Source: Epibacterium ulvae
GTDB lineage: Bacteria > Pseudomonadota > Alphaproteobacteria > Rhodobacterales > Rhodobacteraceae
NCBI RefSeq assembly: GCF_018678075.1
Contig: NZ_JAHHIR010000005.1
Location: 1-64,000 of the forward strand
Direction: 5' to 3'
Length of the DNA stretch: 64,000 nucleotides
The first letter of the stretch is position 1, and every line of letters begins with the position of its first letter. The notes under the pieces are model-generated. The model did no database searches. It was given only the letters and a program-made list of their open reading frames with translations, and had not been told where the DNA came from. The translations under genes were made by a program, and so were the position numbers. Below, in pieces: positions 1 to 8,747 of this stretch.

Positions 1-84
1 GCATTTAACGCGGCCGAAGCTGAAGGTCGTTTGTTCGAAGCCTGGGAAAAGGCCGGCTGCTTCAAAGCAGGCGCAAATGCATCA
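1..84 (+). pseudogene. valS: valS 5' remnant (valyl-tRNA synthetase N-terminus)
   Basis: The first 28 codons, read from base 1, give [19 protein letters not shown] followed by CFKAGANAS. This matches the extreme N-terminus of alphaproteobacterial valyl-tRNA synthetases (the segment just after MEKT/MEKA and before the PPPNVTG motif). The frame then runs straight into IS66-type sequence at about base 82-84, and no further valS sequence follows on the other side of the element. The start codon lies before the window. Because ValS is essential, this is more likely a duplicated or rearranged gene fragment than the only copy; that is inference. Confidence 0.7.
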
Positions 85-241
85 GATCACCGCGCCGTCC
101 ACGGAAGACAAACAGATGTCCCGCGAACGGATCCTGCTTCAGCGTCTGTTCCGCCTGGGCTGCCAGCGTCGTGACCCCGCGCCGCATGTCGGTCACACCA
201 GCCGCAAGCCAGACCCGCGTGTTCGCCGGAACAGGGATCAT
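62..241 (-). pseudogene. tnpB: IS66 TnpB (Orf2), C-terminally truncated
   Basis: The reading frame starts [20 protein letters not shown] and continues through [12 protein letters not shown], which is the conserved N-terminal half of IS66 TnpB/Orf2. A full TnpB is about 115 residues; here homology stops after roughly 53 residues at base 82 and the frame closes at a chance stop inside valS sequence. The ATG overlaps the tnpA stop in an ATGA, the usual translational coupling of this family. Non-functional. Confidence 0.8.
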
Positions 242-710
242 GCAGACAGGCCCCGGATGAGCTGGGCCAATGCTTCTGGATCATAGCTGCCGACAATCCT
301 CAGTTGATGACCGCCCACGATATCGATCTCAATCGCATTTTGTGCGGGCTTGGTGTCAGTCGTCGAGGCCGTCTCCTTGATCGGGGTGCGGTCGACAATC
401 TCAACAGGAAGAAAGCACGGCTCCGGGGCAGTCTGTTCTTCGACAGCCTCCAGGTCAGGCGCAAACTTGGGATCACGCAGCCATTTGTGGATCAGATTGG
501 TGTTCATCGCGTATCGTCGGGCAACTTGCGCGACACAAACACCAGGCGCGCATGTTTGCGCGCAGATCGACACCTTCTCGTCATCCGACCAGAACCGCTT
601 CTTCTGACCCTTCTTGCCCGCCATATACGCCCTCAAGATGTCCACTAGCAATAGTGGACACTTATCAACACACTCTATGCCGCGTCAGACCAGCCTGGCC
701 GGACGCTTAC
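82..710 (-). mobile_element. IS66-family element, truncated
   Basis: A minus-strand IS66 head: the terminal motif GTAAGCGTCCGG (reading leftward from base 710), then tnpA, then the start of tnpB, which is cut off at about base 82 where valS sequence begins. IS66 elements are known to start with GTAA and to carry tnpA-tnpB-tnpC in that order; tnpC and the other terminus are missing. No 8-base target duplication can be assigned because only one end is present. Confidence 0.75.
238..624 (-). CDS. tnpA: IS66-family accessory protein TnpA (Orf1)
   Basis: A 128-residue protein starting [17 protein letters not shown] with the helix-turn-helix region [20 protein letters not shown] and the NLIHKWLRD motif typical of IS66 Orf1. 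The ATG at 624 follows a GAGG ribosome-binding site; an upstream in-frame ATG at 651 is less likely. The gene appears intact, but its partner tnpB is cut short and tnpC is absent, so the element should not be able to move by itself. Confidence 0.85.
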   Translation of the reverse strand: MAGKKGQKKRFWSDDEKVSICAQTCAPGVCVAQVARRYAMNTNLIHKWLRDPKFAPDLEAVEEQTAPEPCFLPVEIVDRTPIKETASTTDTKPAQNAIEIDIVGGHQLRIVGSYDPEALAQLIRGLSA

Positions 711-1165
711 CCCTTTGGTCGCAATCGTTGCCTTGAGCATCAGCACTTGGATTGAAGCCGACGACATCACAAACTTCGCCATTTTAGAGGGATGTATCAC
801 CGCACCGGTGCTAACGGCCGTCACTCTGATCGCTATCGGCACAATCATGGTGGTGATTACTTGGCTTGGCGCTCGCAGTCAGAACTCAGCGGGCTGACCG
901 GACGCTTACCCTCTTGATGTGCGCAAACGCATCTCAAGTTAACTTTCTAAAACTAAGATACAGCAAAAGCGCCATGAGTTTTAAACCGCGCGTGCGAAAC
1001 CCATTGCACGCGCAGCAACTGTCATGACCCCCTACTGCACACCGCACCTGGATTGGGAGAACAATCAGGGAAGGGCGTATTATGTCGGAAAGTGGCCCTC
1101 CGGGGGAGGGCCAGAGCAGTTATTCCGTGTGTAACGCTATTATTCACCAGGAACTCTGTGTGAGG
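711..1165. other. gene-poor region with a second IS66-like end
   Basis: This stretch holds no convincing gene. The 14-base motif CCGGACGCTTACCC at 699-712 (the IS66 terminus) recurs at 898-911, so 711-909 may be a fragment of another IS66-type copy. A 60-codon frame at 715-897 is hydrophobic but has no recognised family or good ribosome-binding site. A perfect 8-base inverted repeat GCGCGTGC/GCACGCGC lies at 988-995 and 1006-1013. The remainder up to the sufS stop shows only the hairpin listed separately. Confidence 0.5.
1094..1112 (-). terminator. possible suf operon terminator hairpin
   Basis: GGCCCTCC and GGAGGGCC form a perfect 8-bp stem with a 3-base loop about 54 bases after the sufS stop. 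There is no clear run of T after it, so it may only stabilise or pause the transcript. Confidence 0.4.
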
Positions 1166-2386
1166 TTAGGTAAACAGCTCATGCGCGAGTTCTAGCGCGT
1201 CCACCAAAGTGTCGACCTCTTCAGTTGTATTGTACATCCCAAGGGATGCCCGGCATGTCGCGGTGACACCCAAGTGATCCATCAATGGACCCGCGCAGTG
1301 GTGGCCTGCGCGCACGGCAACCCCTTTGCGATCCAGGATGGTTGAGATGTCATGCGCGTGCGCCGCACCGTTCAGGGTAAAGCTGAAAATTGCAGCCTTG
1401 CCTTGGGCTTGCCCCTGAATGTCCAACCAGTTCAGACCGGCGAAACGTTCCTGGGCGTAGTCGCGCAACGCGGACTCATGGGCGGCGATATTCGCCATCC
1501 CAATCTCCATCATATAGTCGAGCGCGACGCCAAAGCCGATGGTTTGCACGATACCGGGGGTGCCTGCTTCGAACTTCATGGGCGGATCATTGTAGATCAC
1601 CGCCTCTTTGCTGACTTCCTTGATCATGTCACCACCGCCCATGAAGGGTCGCATCTCGGCCATCCGGTCGGGGTGCACGTAGATCGCACCTGAGCTGGAC
1701 GGACCGTAGAGTTTGTGACCAGTGATTGCGTAGAAATCACAGCCCAGATCTTGGACATCCACGGGCATATGGACCGACCCTTGGGAGCCGTCGACCAGAA
1801 CCGGCACACCTTTGGCGTGGGCGCCTTGGGTGATGGTTTTGACATCAACAACGGTGCCCAAGACATTGGAACATTGGGTAACGGCAATCAATTTGGTCTT
1901 GGGCGTAATGGCATTCAGAACCTTTTGCGGATCCAGGCTGCCGTCTGCTTCGGTGTCGACCCATTTGACCACCACACCTTGGCGTTCGCGCAGGAAATGC
2001 CAGGGCACGATATTGGCGTGGTGTTCCATCACCGACAGTACAATCTCATCACCCGCTTCCATACGGGGCATCGCCCAGGCGTAGGCGACCATATTGATGC
2101 CTTCGGTGGTGCCGGAATTCAGGACAATGTGGTCTTCGTGACCTGCGTTCAAAAACCGCGCAATGATGCCGCGGACGGCTTCGTATTTCTCTGTCGCAAG
2201 GTTCGAAAGATAGTGCAGGCCGCGGTGAACATTGGAATACTCCTCGGCGTAGGCGCGCGTGATCGCGTCAATAACCACCTGAGGCTTCTGGGCGGAGGCG
2301 CCGTTGTCCAAATAGGTCAACGGCTTGCCGTTCACCTCGCGGGACAGGATCGGAAAGTCAGCGCGGATTTTTTCGATGTCATACAT
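1166..2386 (-). CDS. sufS: cysteine desulfurase SufS
   Basis: SufS is a PLP enzyme that removes sulfur from cysteine and hands it to the SufBCD scaffold. The 406 residues match the family length. The PLP lysine is K225 in ITGHKLYGP, the cofactor-stacking histidine pair is at 122-123 in MEHHANIVPW, and the catalytic cysteine is C364 in RAGHHCAGP. It is the last gene of the iscR-suf cluster, 10 bases after the second Yip1-like membrane gene. A separate NifS-type desulfurase heads the cluster (7683-8726), so two desulfurases are encoded together. No sufE or sufU gene is seen in the window. Confidence 0.97.
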   Translation of the reverse strand: MYDIEKIRADFPILSREVNGKPLTYLDNGASAQKPQVVIDAITRAYAEEYSNVHRGLHYLSNLATEKYEAVRGIIARFLNAGHEDHIVLNSGTTEGINMVAYAWAMPRMEAGDEIVLSVMEHHANIVPWHFLRERQGVVVKWVDTEADGSLDPQKVLNAITPKTKLIAVTQCSNVLGTVVDVKTITQGAHAKGVPVLVDGSQGSVHMPVDVQDLGCDFYAITGHKLYGPSSSGAIYVHPDRMAEMRPFMGGGDMIKEVSKEAVIYNDPPMKFEAGTPGIVQTIGFGVALDYMMEIGMANIAAHESALRDYAQERFAGLNWLDIQGQAQGKAAIFSFTLNGAAHAHDISTILDRKGVAVRAGHHCAGPLMDHLGVTATCRASLGMYNTTEEVDTLVDALELAHELFT

Positions 2387-2395
2387 AAGATATTC

Positions 2396-2956
2396 CTAAG
2401 TGCCCGGCAGGAAGGCCCGCCCCACAAATGCGATTGCAGCAACCACGGTCAAAAGTGCAAGCACCAAAACGCCAAACCCACGCCACGCGGACCCCAATTG
2501 GTGCACCTGGCTGATGAACTGAGCAGAGACATAAAGCGCAAAAATGGCCAATGCATATCCCAAGATTCCAGCAAGAAACGGCGTCACAATGGTCAGGAAG
2601 ATGAGGCCAACAAGCGCCAGAATCTGGACGAAGTTGATCCAGACCTGACAGCTGAGCACCGCCAGAAATCCACCCTGCCCGTTCATCCAACGCCCAATGG
2701 CGGTGATGGAGGCGGTGAGTGTGAGCTGCAAAACAGAGTTTGCAATCAAATGTTGCAGCGGTGAGATGAATTGCATCAATTCGCTGGGCAGCGGCGTGAC
2801 AATGGTCTGAAGCGTAAACACCAGCGCGTTCAGAACCTGCACCAAAGCAAACGCTGTCCAGACCCCTTCGCGCGGGATCCGCAGCGCCAGGAGTTGGCTG
2901 GCGGCCTGTGCCGGCGCCTGAACGGTCTGCGTGACCAGAGGACCAAATGCGATCAT
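2396..2956 (-). CDS. Yip1-family membrane protein
   Basis: An integral membrane protein of 186 residues with about five hydrophobic segments (for example FALVQVLNALVFTLQTIV and FVQILALVGLIFLTIVTPFL). It resembles Yip1-domain proteins common in roseobacter suf clusters; its role is unknown. The ATG at 2956 shares a base with the stop of the preceding gene (TGATG), indicating translational coupling, so an upstream in-frame start at 3022 is rejected. Position between sufD and sufS suggests co-expression with Fe-S assembly, but nothing in the sequence shows a direct part in it. Confidence 0.8.
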   Translation of the reverse strand: MIAFGPLVTQTVQAPAQAASQLLALRIPREGVWTAFALVQVLNALVFTLQTIVTPLPSELMQFISPLQHLIANSVLQLTLTASITAIGRWMNGQGGFLAVLSCQVWINFVQILALVGLIFLTIVTPFLAGILGYALAIFALYVSAQFISQVHQLGSAWRGFGVLVLALLTVVAAIAFVGRAFLPGT

Positions 2957-3441
2957 CAGTGACGTCTCCAATAGGCTTCGTGCAGGCCCGTGATCAAAAA
3001 CCAAACGACGGCTGCACACCATAGACCGCCAACAAACGAAAGTGCGGTGCCCTCACCGATAAAACCGGCGACCAATCCGTTCAACAGCATAAGTGGGCTC
3101 GCGGCCATCATCGCCCAAAACAAGGCAACGCGCGCTTGGAACCCCTGCCCTTTGCCGCGAAACGCTTTGGCCAGCAGATGAAACACAAAGGCCAGCGTAT
3201 AAAGGATCAGCGGCAGGACAAACATAATCGCCAACAGCGAGCCACCCATCAACGCGTTCAGATCCTTGTCTTCGAGATGCGCAATGCGGGCAAGCCGGGG
3301 GAGTTGTGCGATGAACATCACAGCACAGCTGCCCATGGCCAACGCCACAAGGCGGTCTTCGCGTGGACCTGCCGCAAGGCGCCGCGCCAAAACTGCGCGC
3401 GGCCCCCTGTAGGTTCTTAGGATGTCGGTCGTAACCGCCAT
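2956..3441 (-). CDS. Yip1-family membrane protein
   Basis: A 161-residue protein with an N-terminal cytoplasmic part containing YRGPRAVLARRLAAGPRED and about four membrane segments (near residues 33-50, 65-90, 103-120 and 130-150). It looks like a Yip1-domain protein and is a neighbour and possible distant partner of the following membrane gene. Its start overlaps the sufD stop in TGATG, and its stop overlaps the next start, so the three are translated in a chain. Function unknown. Confidence 0.8.
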   Translation of the reverse strand: MAVTTDILRTYRGPRAVLARRLAAGPREDRLVALAMGSCAVMFIAQLPRLARIAHLEDKDLNALMGGSLLAIMFVLPLILYTLAFVFHLLAKAFRGKGQGFQARVALFWAMMAASPLMLLNGLVAGFIGEGTALSFVGGLWCAAVVWFLITGLHEAYWRRH

Positions 3442-4721
3442 CAGCGACGCCGCGCCAGCCAGCTTTCGAGGCGTGTTACCAGCTCTTCTGCGATCGCTTC
3501 GTCTTCGATCTCTTCCACGGCTTCCGCCAGGAACGACAGCGTCAGAAGGTCCGTGGCATCCGCATGGGGCACACCGCGAGAGCGCAGATAGAACAGCGCG
3601 TCCTCATCAATCGCACCCGAGGTGGAACCGTGCGAACAGGCCACATCATCGGCGTAGATTTCCAGCTCTGGCTTGGCGAGGAACTGGCTGTCATCATCCA
3701 ACAGCAAAGACTGGGAAATCTGATATCCATCAGTCTTTTGCGCGCCTTCCTTCACCAGGATCTTACCCTGGAAGACGCCCGTTGCCCCATTGCGCAGAAC
3801 CTTTTTGAAAACCTGCCGGCTTTCGCAATTCACAGCGTCATGGGTGATGAAAACAGTGTCATCGTGATGGAAATCTCCATCGCCAACACAGGCACCGGCG
3901 ACATGGGCCACGGCGTCATCACCGGTCAGCTCAATCACCTGTTCGTTGCGAGTCAGAACGCCGTTGACGGTCAGAGTGAAGGATTTGAACACGGATTCGG
4001 TGCCCAGACGGGTGAACATATGGGTCGCGGCGCGACGCTCATGATCACGACCTTGCGCCCGCACGTGGTGCAAGGTGCCGCCATCGGCAATGTCGATCTC
4101 GGTCACTTTGTTAAAGCGAGACGCAGCGGGACCGTTTTCCAGGATCGTCGCCTCGGCACCGGATTCAACACGGATCACATGGTGCAGCATCACGTCGGAC
4201 GTTGCGGTGCCATGTTTGTAGATCAGGTTGATCGGCTTGGACGGTTTGCCGGTGACATGGATCACCACGCCATCGCTTGCAAAAGCCGTGTTCAATGACG
4301 CCAAAGGACGCGCAACAGGCGTTTGACCACGTGCTTCAAGCACACCGTACAAGTCCTTGGCCCAATGAATATCCTTGGCGGAGAGTTCGGCCAGGCGGTC
4401 GATCTCGATACCTTCCAGCGACAGATCGTCAGACGCCTCGGCGTCAAACACACCATCGACAAAGACGACTTTCAGCCGATCGAAATCGCCAAATATCATC
4501 GTCTCGCCTGAGGTAAAGACCTCGGCCGATGGCGTATCTGCCGTGACCAAAGTATCCGGGCGGGTGTATTTCCAATACTCATCGCGACGGTCCGGCAGCC
4601 CCAGCGTCTGAACACGCGACAGCGCAGCGGCGCGTGCAGCCTCAAGACAGCCCCCCTCAGGCAGCGACAGCGTTGCAAGCCGCGCCTCGGTTGCGGTTTG
4701 TTTCAACTCGGGCAGCGCCAT
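3441..4721 (-). CDS. sufD: Fe-S assembly scaffold protein SufD
   Basis: SufD pairs with SufB and the SufC ATPase in the SufBC2D scaffold in the cytoplasm. The 426-residue protein has the SufBD core, including DDVACSHGSTSGAIDEDALFY near residues 355-375 and the C-terminal FLAEAVEEIEDE helix. The conserved C-H pair in CSHGSTSG is retained. The start shares bases with the sufC stop (TAATG). Confidence 0.96.
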   Translation of the reverse strand: MALPELKQTATEARLATLSLPEGGCLEAARAAALSRVQTLGLPDRRDEYWKYTRPDTLVTADTPSAEVFTSGETMIFGDFDRLKVVFVDGVFDAEASDDLSLEGIEIDRLAELSAKDIHWAKDLYGVLEARGQTPVARPLASLNTAFASDGVVIHVTGKPSKPINLIYKHGTATSDVMLHHVIRVESGAEATILENGPAASRFNKVTEIDIADGGTLHHVRAQGRDHERRAATHMFTRLGTESVFKSFTLTVNGVLTRNEQVIELTGDDAVAHVAGACVGDGDFHHDDTVFITHDAVNCESRQVFKKVLRNGATGVFQGKILVKEGAQKTDGYQISQSLLLDDDSQFLAKPELEIYADDVACSHGSTSGAIDEDALFYLRSRGVPHADATDLLTLSFLAEAVEEIEDEAIAEELVTRLESWLARRR

Positions 4722-5476
4722 TATGCAAACTCCGCCAGGATGTCGGCATAGCCGTTGTTTTCGACTTCCAACGCCAGCTCGGGACCACCGGTTTTGACGA
4801 TGCGACCATTGGCCATGATGTGCACCACGTCAGGTTTAATGTGGTCCAGAAGACGTTGATAGTGCGTGATAACCAGGAAACCACGGCCTTCGTCGCGCAG
4901 CGCGTTCACGCCTTCGGACACCAATTTCATCGCATCTACATCAAGGCCAGAGTCGGTCTCGTCCAGGATGCACATCTTGGGTTCCAGCATCGCCATTTGC
5001 AGGATCTCGTTGCGCTTTTTCTCACCGCCCGAGAAGCCGACATTGACCGGACGCTTCAACATGTCAGCGTCGATTTTCAGGGTCTTGGCTTTTTCGCGGA
5101 TCACTTTCAGGAACTCACCAGCAGAGAGCTCCTCTTCACCGCGCGCTTTGCGCTGTGCGTTCACTGCGGTGCGCAGGAAGGTCATGTTGCCCACGCCGGG
5201 GATTTCGATCGGGTATTGGAATGCCAGGAACAGACCCAACGCAGCGCGCTCTTCCGGTTCCAGCTCGAGCAGTTCCTCACCGCCCAGAGAGGCAGAGCCT
5301 TCGGTGACTTCATAGCCATCACGGCCGGACAGCACGTAAGAGAGGGTCGATTTACCAGAGCCGTTCGGGCCCATGATCGCATGTACTTTGCCAGCTTCGA
5401 CTTTCAGATCCACGCCTTTGAGGATCTGCTTATCTTCGTCTTCAAGTTTGACGTGCAAGTTTTTGATTTCGAGCAT
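4721..5476 (-). CDS. sufC: Fe-S assembly ATPase SufC
   Basis: SufC is the ABC-type ATPase that drives conformational change in SufBC2D. The 251-residue product starts MLEIKNLHVKLEDEDKQILK, has Walker A GPNGSGKST, the SufC-type signature GFSGGEKKRNEILQ and Walker B CILDETDSGLDVDA. The ATG at 5476 follows a GAGGAAA ribosome-binding site; the frame is open further upstream to 5686 but that extension is unlike the family and runs under the neighbouring gene. Typical SufC length is about 250. Confidence 0.97.
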   Translation of the reverse strand: MLEIKNLHVKLEDEDKQILKGVDLKVEAGKVHAIMGPNGSGKSTLSYVLSGRDGYEVTEGSASLGGEELLELEPEERAALGLFLAFQYPIEIPGVGNMTFLRTAVNAQRKARGEEELSAGEFLKVIREKAKTLKIDADMLKRPVNVGFSGGEKKRNEILQMAMLEPKMCILDETDSGLDVDAMKLVSEGVNALRDEGRGFLVITHYQRLLDHIKPDVVHIMANGRIVKTGGPELALEVENNGYADILAEFA

Positions 5477-5603
5477 ATTTTCCTCGTTTATCGTCTGTTT
5501 GAGCGTCCCGGTGCGGCCGCTGCCATTTCGTTGTGCACCATGTGGTGCCATTTTTAGAGCGCGCCGGATCCTGGTGTCGGGCCCGCGCTTATCTTCGATG
5601 TCG

Positions 5604-6143
5604 TCAGTTGCGGTAGACCACCGCGGGCTGTTCCGGTGCTGTGACGGTTTGCTGTTCGGGTCCGATTCGGATGTATTGGACCCCAACCCAAAGCGAATTG
5701 GGCGTCGTGTCTTGGCGTTGCTCTTTTACCCAAGTCGGGGAAAACAGCGTCTCCATCGCTTGGGGCGCCCAAAAAACCAGATTGTGCATCCCCATCACCA
5801 TCGCAAAGACACCAATCCCCTGCGCCGCCTTGAACTCAGGCTCGTGGAGTTTGAACATCTCTTTGATCGCGATACAGGCCATGATCGAAATGCCCGCATC
5901 CAGCAAGAATGCCATCACATCCGCCACATTGCCCTCACCCGTCAGGTGAAAGCGCACATAGCGCACCAGAATGACCGTGAGAAACCCAGACGCCAGCGCG
6001 CCAAACAGGCTGAACGCATAACGCCCCCGCGATCCTTTGCCCAAGGCACCGGACCGTCGTCGCCGACTGGGCCGCAAGGTTTGCTCCGTCTCGTGACGTG
6101 CAGAAATGCGGTTCACTCGGTTTTGAAATTCCTCGTCAGCCAC
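5604..6143 (-). CDS. conserved membrane protein of the suf cluster
   Basis: A 179-residue protein not recognised as a named family. It has a basic N-terminal tail (RPSRRRRSGALGKGSRGR) followed by about four hydrophobic segments (FSLFGALASGFLTVILVRY; VMAFLLDAGISIMACIAI; GIGVFAMVMGMHNLVFWA) and a hydrophilic Pro/Glu-rich end. It sits 3 bases after sufB and before sufC, so it is transcribed with them. A membrane role linked to Suf is only an inference from position. Confidence 0.75.
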   Translation of the reverse strand: MADEEFQNRVNRISARHETEQTLRPSRRRRSGALGKGSRGRYAFSLFGALASGFLTVILVRYVRFHLTGEGNVADVMAFLLDAGISIMACIAIKEMFKLHEPEFKAAQGIGVFAMVMGMHNLVFWAPQAMETLFSPTWVKEQRQDTTPNSLWVGVQYIRIGPEQQTVTAPEQPAVVYRN

Positions 6144-6146
6144 AGA

Positions 6147-7667
6147 TTAGCCCACCGAACCTTCCAAGCTGATCGCAACAAGCTGCTGCGCTTCCATTGC
6201 GAATTCCATGGGCAGGGCCTGTAGAACTTCCTTGCAGAAGCCATTGACAACCAAGGCAACCGCCTCTTCCTCATCCATGCCGCGCTGACGGCAATAGAAC
6301 AACTGGTCATCGTCCACTTTGGAGGTTGTGGCCTCATGTTCAACACGGGATGAATTGTTCTTCACCTCGATATAAGGAACCGTGTGCGCCCCGCATTCCG
6401 AACCGATCAACAGAGAGTCACACTGAGTGTAATTCCGGCTGTTCTTGGCCTTTGGATGCATGGAAACCAGCCCGCGATAGGTGTTCTGCGCCTTACCGGC
6501 AGAGATCCCTTTTGAGACAATTCGCGACTTGGTGTTTTTGCCCAGGTGAACCATCTTGGTGCCGGTGTCGGCCTGCTGATAGTTGTTGGTGATCGCGATC
6601 GAGTAGAACTCGCCCTGGCTTTCCTCACCGCGCAGGATGCAGGAGGGGTATTTCCAGGTCACGGCAGATCCGGTTTCGACCTGCGTCCACATGATCTTGG
6701 AGCGGTCACCCCGGCAATCGGCGCGTTTGGTCACAAAGTTGTAGATGCCGCCCTTGCCGTCTTCGTCACCGGGGAACCAGTTCTGAACGGTGGAGTATTT
6801 TACTTCGGCGTCTTCTTCGATGATGATCTCAACCACGGCGGCGTGCAGTTGCGCGGTGTCACGCTGTGGTGCAGTACAGCCTTCCAAGTAGCTGACATAG
6901 CTACCTTTATCGGCGATGATCAGTGTGCGTTCGAACTGGCCTGTGTTTTCCGCGTTGATGCGGAAATAGGTGCTCAGCTCCATCGGGCAGCGGGTGTTTG
7001 GCGGGATGTAGACAAAGGATCCGTCCGAGAACACTGCAGAGTTCAAGGTCGCATAATAGTTGTCGGTAACCGGAACCACGGTGCCCAGATATTTCTTGAC
7101 CAGCTCGGGGTGTTCACGGATCGCCTCCGAGATTGAACAGAAGATCACGCCAGCTTTTTTCAGTTCCGCCTGGAAGGTGGTGCCCACAGAAACAGAGTCA
7201 AAAACCGCATCAACCGCGACCTTGCGGCCTTCGGCGGGCATGTCTTCGGCCCCATCGACGCCTGCAAGAATCATTTGTTCTTTCAACGGGATGCCAAGCT
7301 TTTCGTATGTGGCCAACAGCTTGGGGTCGACCTCTTCCAGAGACTTTGGCTTTTCTTCCATGCTCTTGGGGCGGGCATAGTAATACTGATCCTGAAAGTC
7401 GATTTTCGGATAGCTCACCATCGCCCAGTTCGGTTCGTCCATCTTTTCCCAACGCTGGAACGCCTGCAGACGCCATTCGGTCATCCACTCGGGCTCTTCG
7501 TTCTTGTCGGAAATCAGGCGCACGATATCGGGGTTCACACCTTTGGGCGCGTACTCCATCTCGATATCGGTTTCCCAACCGTATTTATAGGTGCTGATCT
7601 CGCGGACCGCGTCGACGGTTTCCTGATCCACACCTTCCTTGGCTTCAAATTGGTCCAAAGCGGCCAT
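6147..7667 (-). CDS. sufB: Fe-S assembly scaffold protein SufB
   Basis: SufB is the main scaffold on which clusters are built. The 506-residue protein shows the family core: [31 protein letters not shown] (with the conserved cysteine), [10 protein letters not shown], and the C-terminal [19 protein letters not shown]. Two start codons are close: ATG at 7673 directly abuts the AGGAG, while ATG at 7667 has a 6-base spacing, so 7667 ([12 protein letters not shown]) is preferred. Confidence 0.97.
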   Translation of the reverse strand: MAALDQFEAKEGVDQETVDAVREISTYKYGWETDIEMEYAPKGVNPDIVRLISDKNEEPEWMTEWRLQAFQRWEKMDEPNWAMVSYPKIDFQDQYYYARPKSMEEKPKSLEEVDPKLLATYEKLGIPLKEQMILAGVDGAEDMPAEGRKVAVDAVFDSVSVGTTFQAELKKAGVIFCSISEAIREHPELVKKYLGTVVPVTDNYYATLNSAVFSDGSFVYIPPNTRCPMELSTYFRINAENTGQFERTLIIADKGSYVSYLEGCTAPQRDTAQLHAAVVEIIIEEDAEVKYSTVQNWFPGDEDGKGGIYNFVTKRADCRGDRSKIMWTQVETGSAVTWKYPSCILRGEESQGEFYSIAITNNYQQADTGTKMVHLGKNTKSRIVSKGISAGKAQNTYRGLVSMHPKAKNSRNYTQCDSLLIGSECGAHTVPYIEVKNNSSRVEHEATTSKVDDDQLFYCRQRGMDEEEAVALVVNGFCKEVLQALPMEFAMEAQQLVAISLEGSVG

Positions 7668-7682
7668 TGTCATCTCCTGCAG

Positions 7683-8726
7683 TCACGCCGTGCGGGCGCG
7701 GTGTTTCTTTTGTTTTTCCAACCACGCGTCGGCAAAGCGCAGCACATCATCCTTGGTCGTTCCCAACCCCAGCGAGACCCGGATCGCGCATTGGGCTATA
7801 TCTGACGCAATTCCCATCGACGTCAGTACGGCACTTGCGCGCACCTTTCCGCTGGAACAGGCGCTGCCGGCGCTGATGGCGAACCCCGAGAGGTCCATCT
7901 GCATAACCTGGGTTTCCCCTTTCCAACCCGGTGTCGCGAAACACAAAGTATTGGGTATGCGCCGTGCATCTTTCCCGACAAAAATAGTCTCTTGCGCGCC
8001 AGCCACAAGAGCGTTTTCTAGAATATTTCTAAATTCGGCAATTTCGTCCCAAACGCCATTGGCCAAATCGCGTGCAGCCGCTTCAGCTGCGGCGCCGAAG
8101 CCCGCGATTCCAATGACATTTTCCGTCCCCGAACGCCGCCCCATCTCTTGGCCGCCTCCGGTGATCTGGGCGGTCAATTCGGTGCCGCGTTTCATGACAA
8201 TAGCGCCGATCCCCTTGGGGCCACCCAGCTTGTGGGCCGAAATCAACGCCATTTCAGCGCCAAGCCAGTTGAACGCAACCGGTAGTTTGCCGAAGACCTG
8301 GGTCGCGTCAGTCACCGCCAGACCCGCTGGCAGATCCTGAACAATGCCAGTTTCCGAATTGCCAAGTTGCAGGGTCGCAGTCTCTGGCGTGTCAATTTGA
8401 ACCTTTCCTTCACAGTCAACGACAAGATCTTCGTTAATCCAAGACCTTACAGCGTCATGTTCAATCGCAGATCCATGTAGGCCACGCCCGCCAAGCGCAA
8501 GCGCCGCACCCTCGGTTGAGCCCGAAGTGAACACCAGATCGGCACCATCCGCACCAAAGGCGGTGGCGATTTGTGCGCGCGCCTTTTCAACCAAGGACTT
8601 AGCCTTGCGCCCTTCGTCGTGCACTGAAGACGGGTTGCCACAGACATCCATCGCCTCGATCATCGCCGAACGGGCTTCGGGTCTGAGCAGCGTTGTTGCG
8701 TTATGGTCCAGATAGATACGGGTCAT
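7683..8726 (-). CDS. NifS/IscS-type cysteine desulfurase
   Basis: A class V aminotransferase-fold PLP enzyme of 347 residues. The PLP lysine is K166 in ISAHKLGGPKG and the catalytic cysteine is C290 in SAGSACSSGKV, the long-loop arrangement of NifS/IscS (group I), unlike SufS in the same cluster. The N-terminus IYLDHNATT is canonical. It lies between iscR and sufB, so it is probably the first sulfur donor made when the cluster is induced. It is shorter than IscS (about 400 residues). Confidence 0.92.
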   Translation of the reverse strand: MTRIYLDHNATTLLRPEARSAMIEAMDVCGNPSSVHDEGRKAKSLVEKARAQIATAFGADGADLVFTSGSTEGAALALGGRGLHGSAIEHDAVRSWINEDLVVDCEGKVQIDTPETATLQLGNSETGIVQDLPAGLAVTDATQVFGKLPVAFNWLGAEMALISAHKLGGPKGIGAIVMKRGTELTAQITGGGQEMGRRSGTENVIGIAGFGAAAEAAARDLANGVWDEIAEFRNILENALVAGAQETIFVGKDARRIPNTLCFATPGWKGETQVMQMDLSGFAISAGSACSSGKVRASAVLTSMGIASDIAQCAIRVSLGLGTTKDDVLRFADAWLEKQKKHRARTA

Positions 8727-8747
8727 TGTTGCGGCCTTGTCGTCAAC

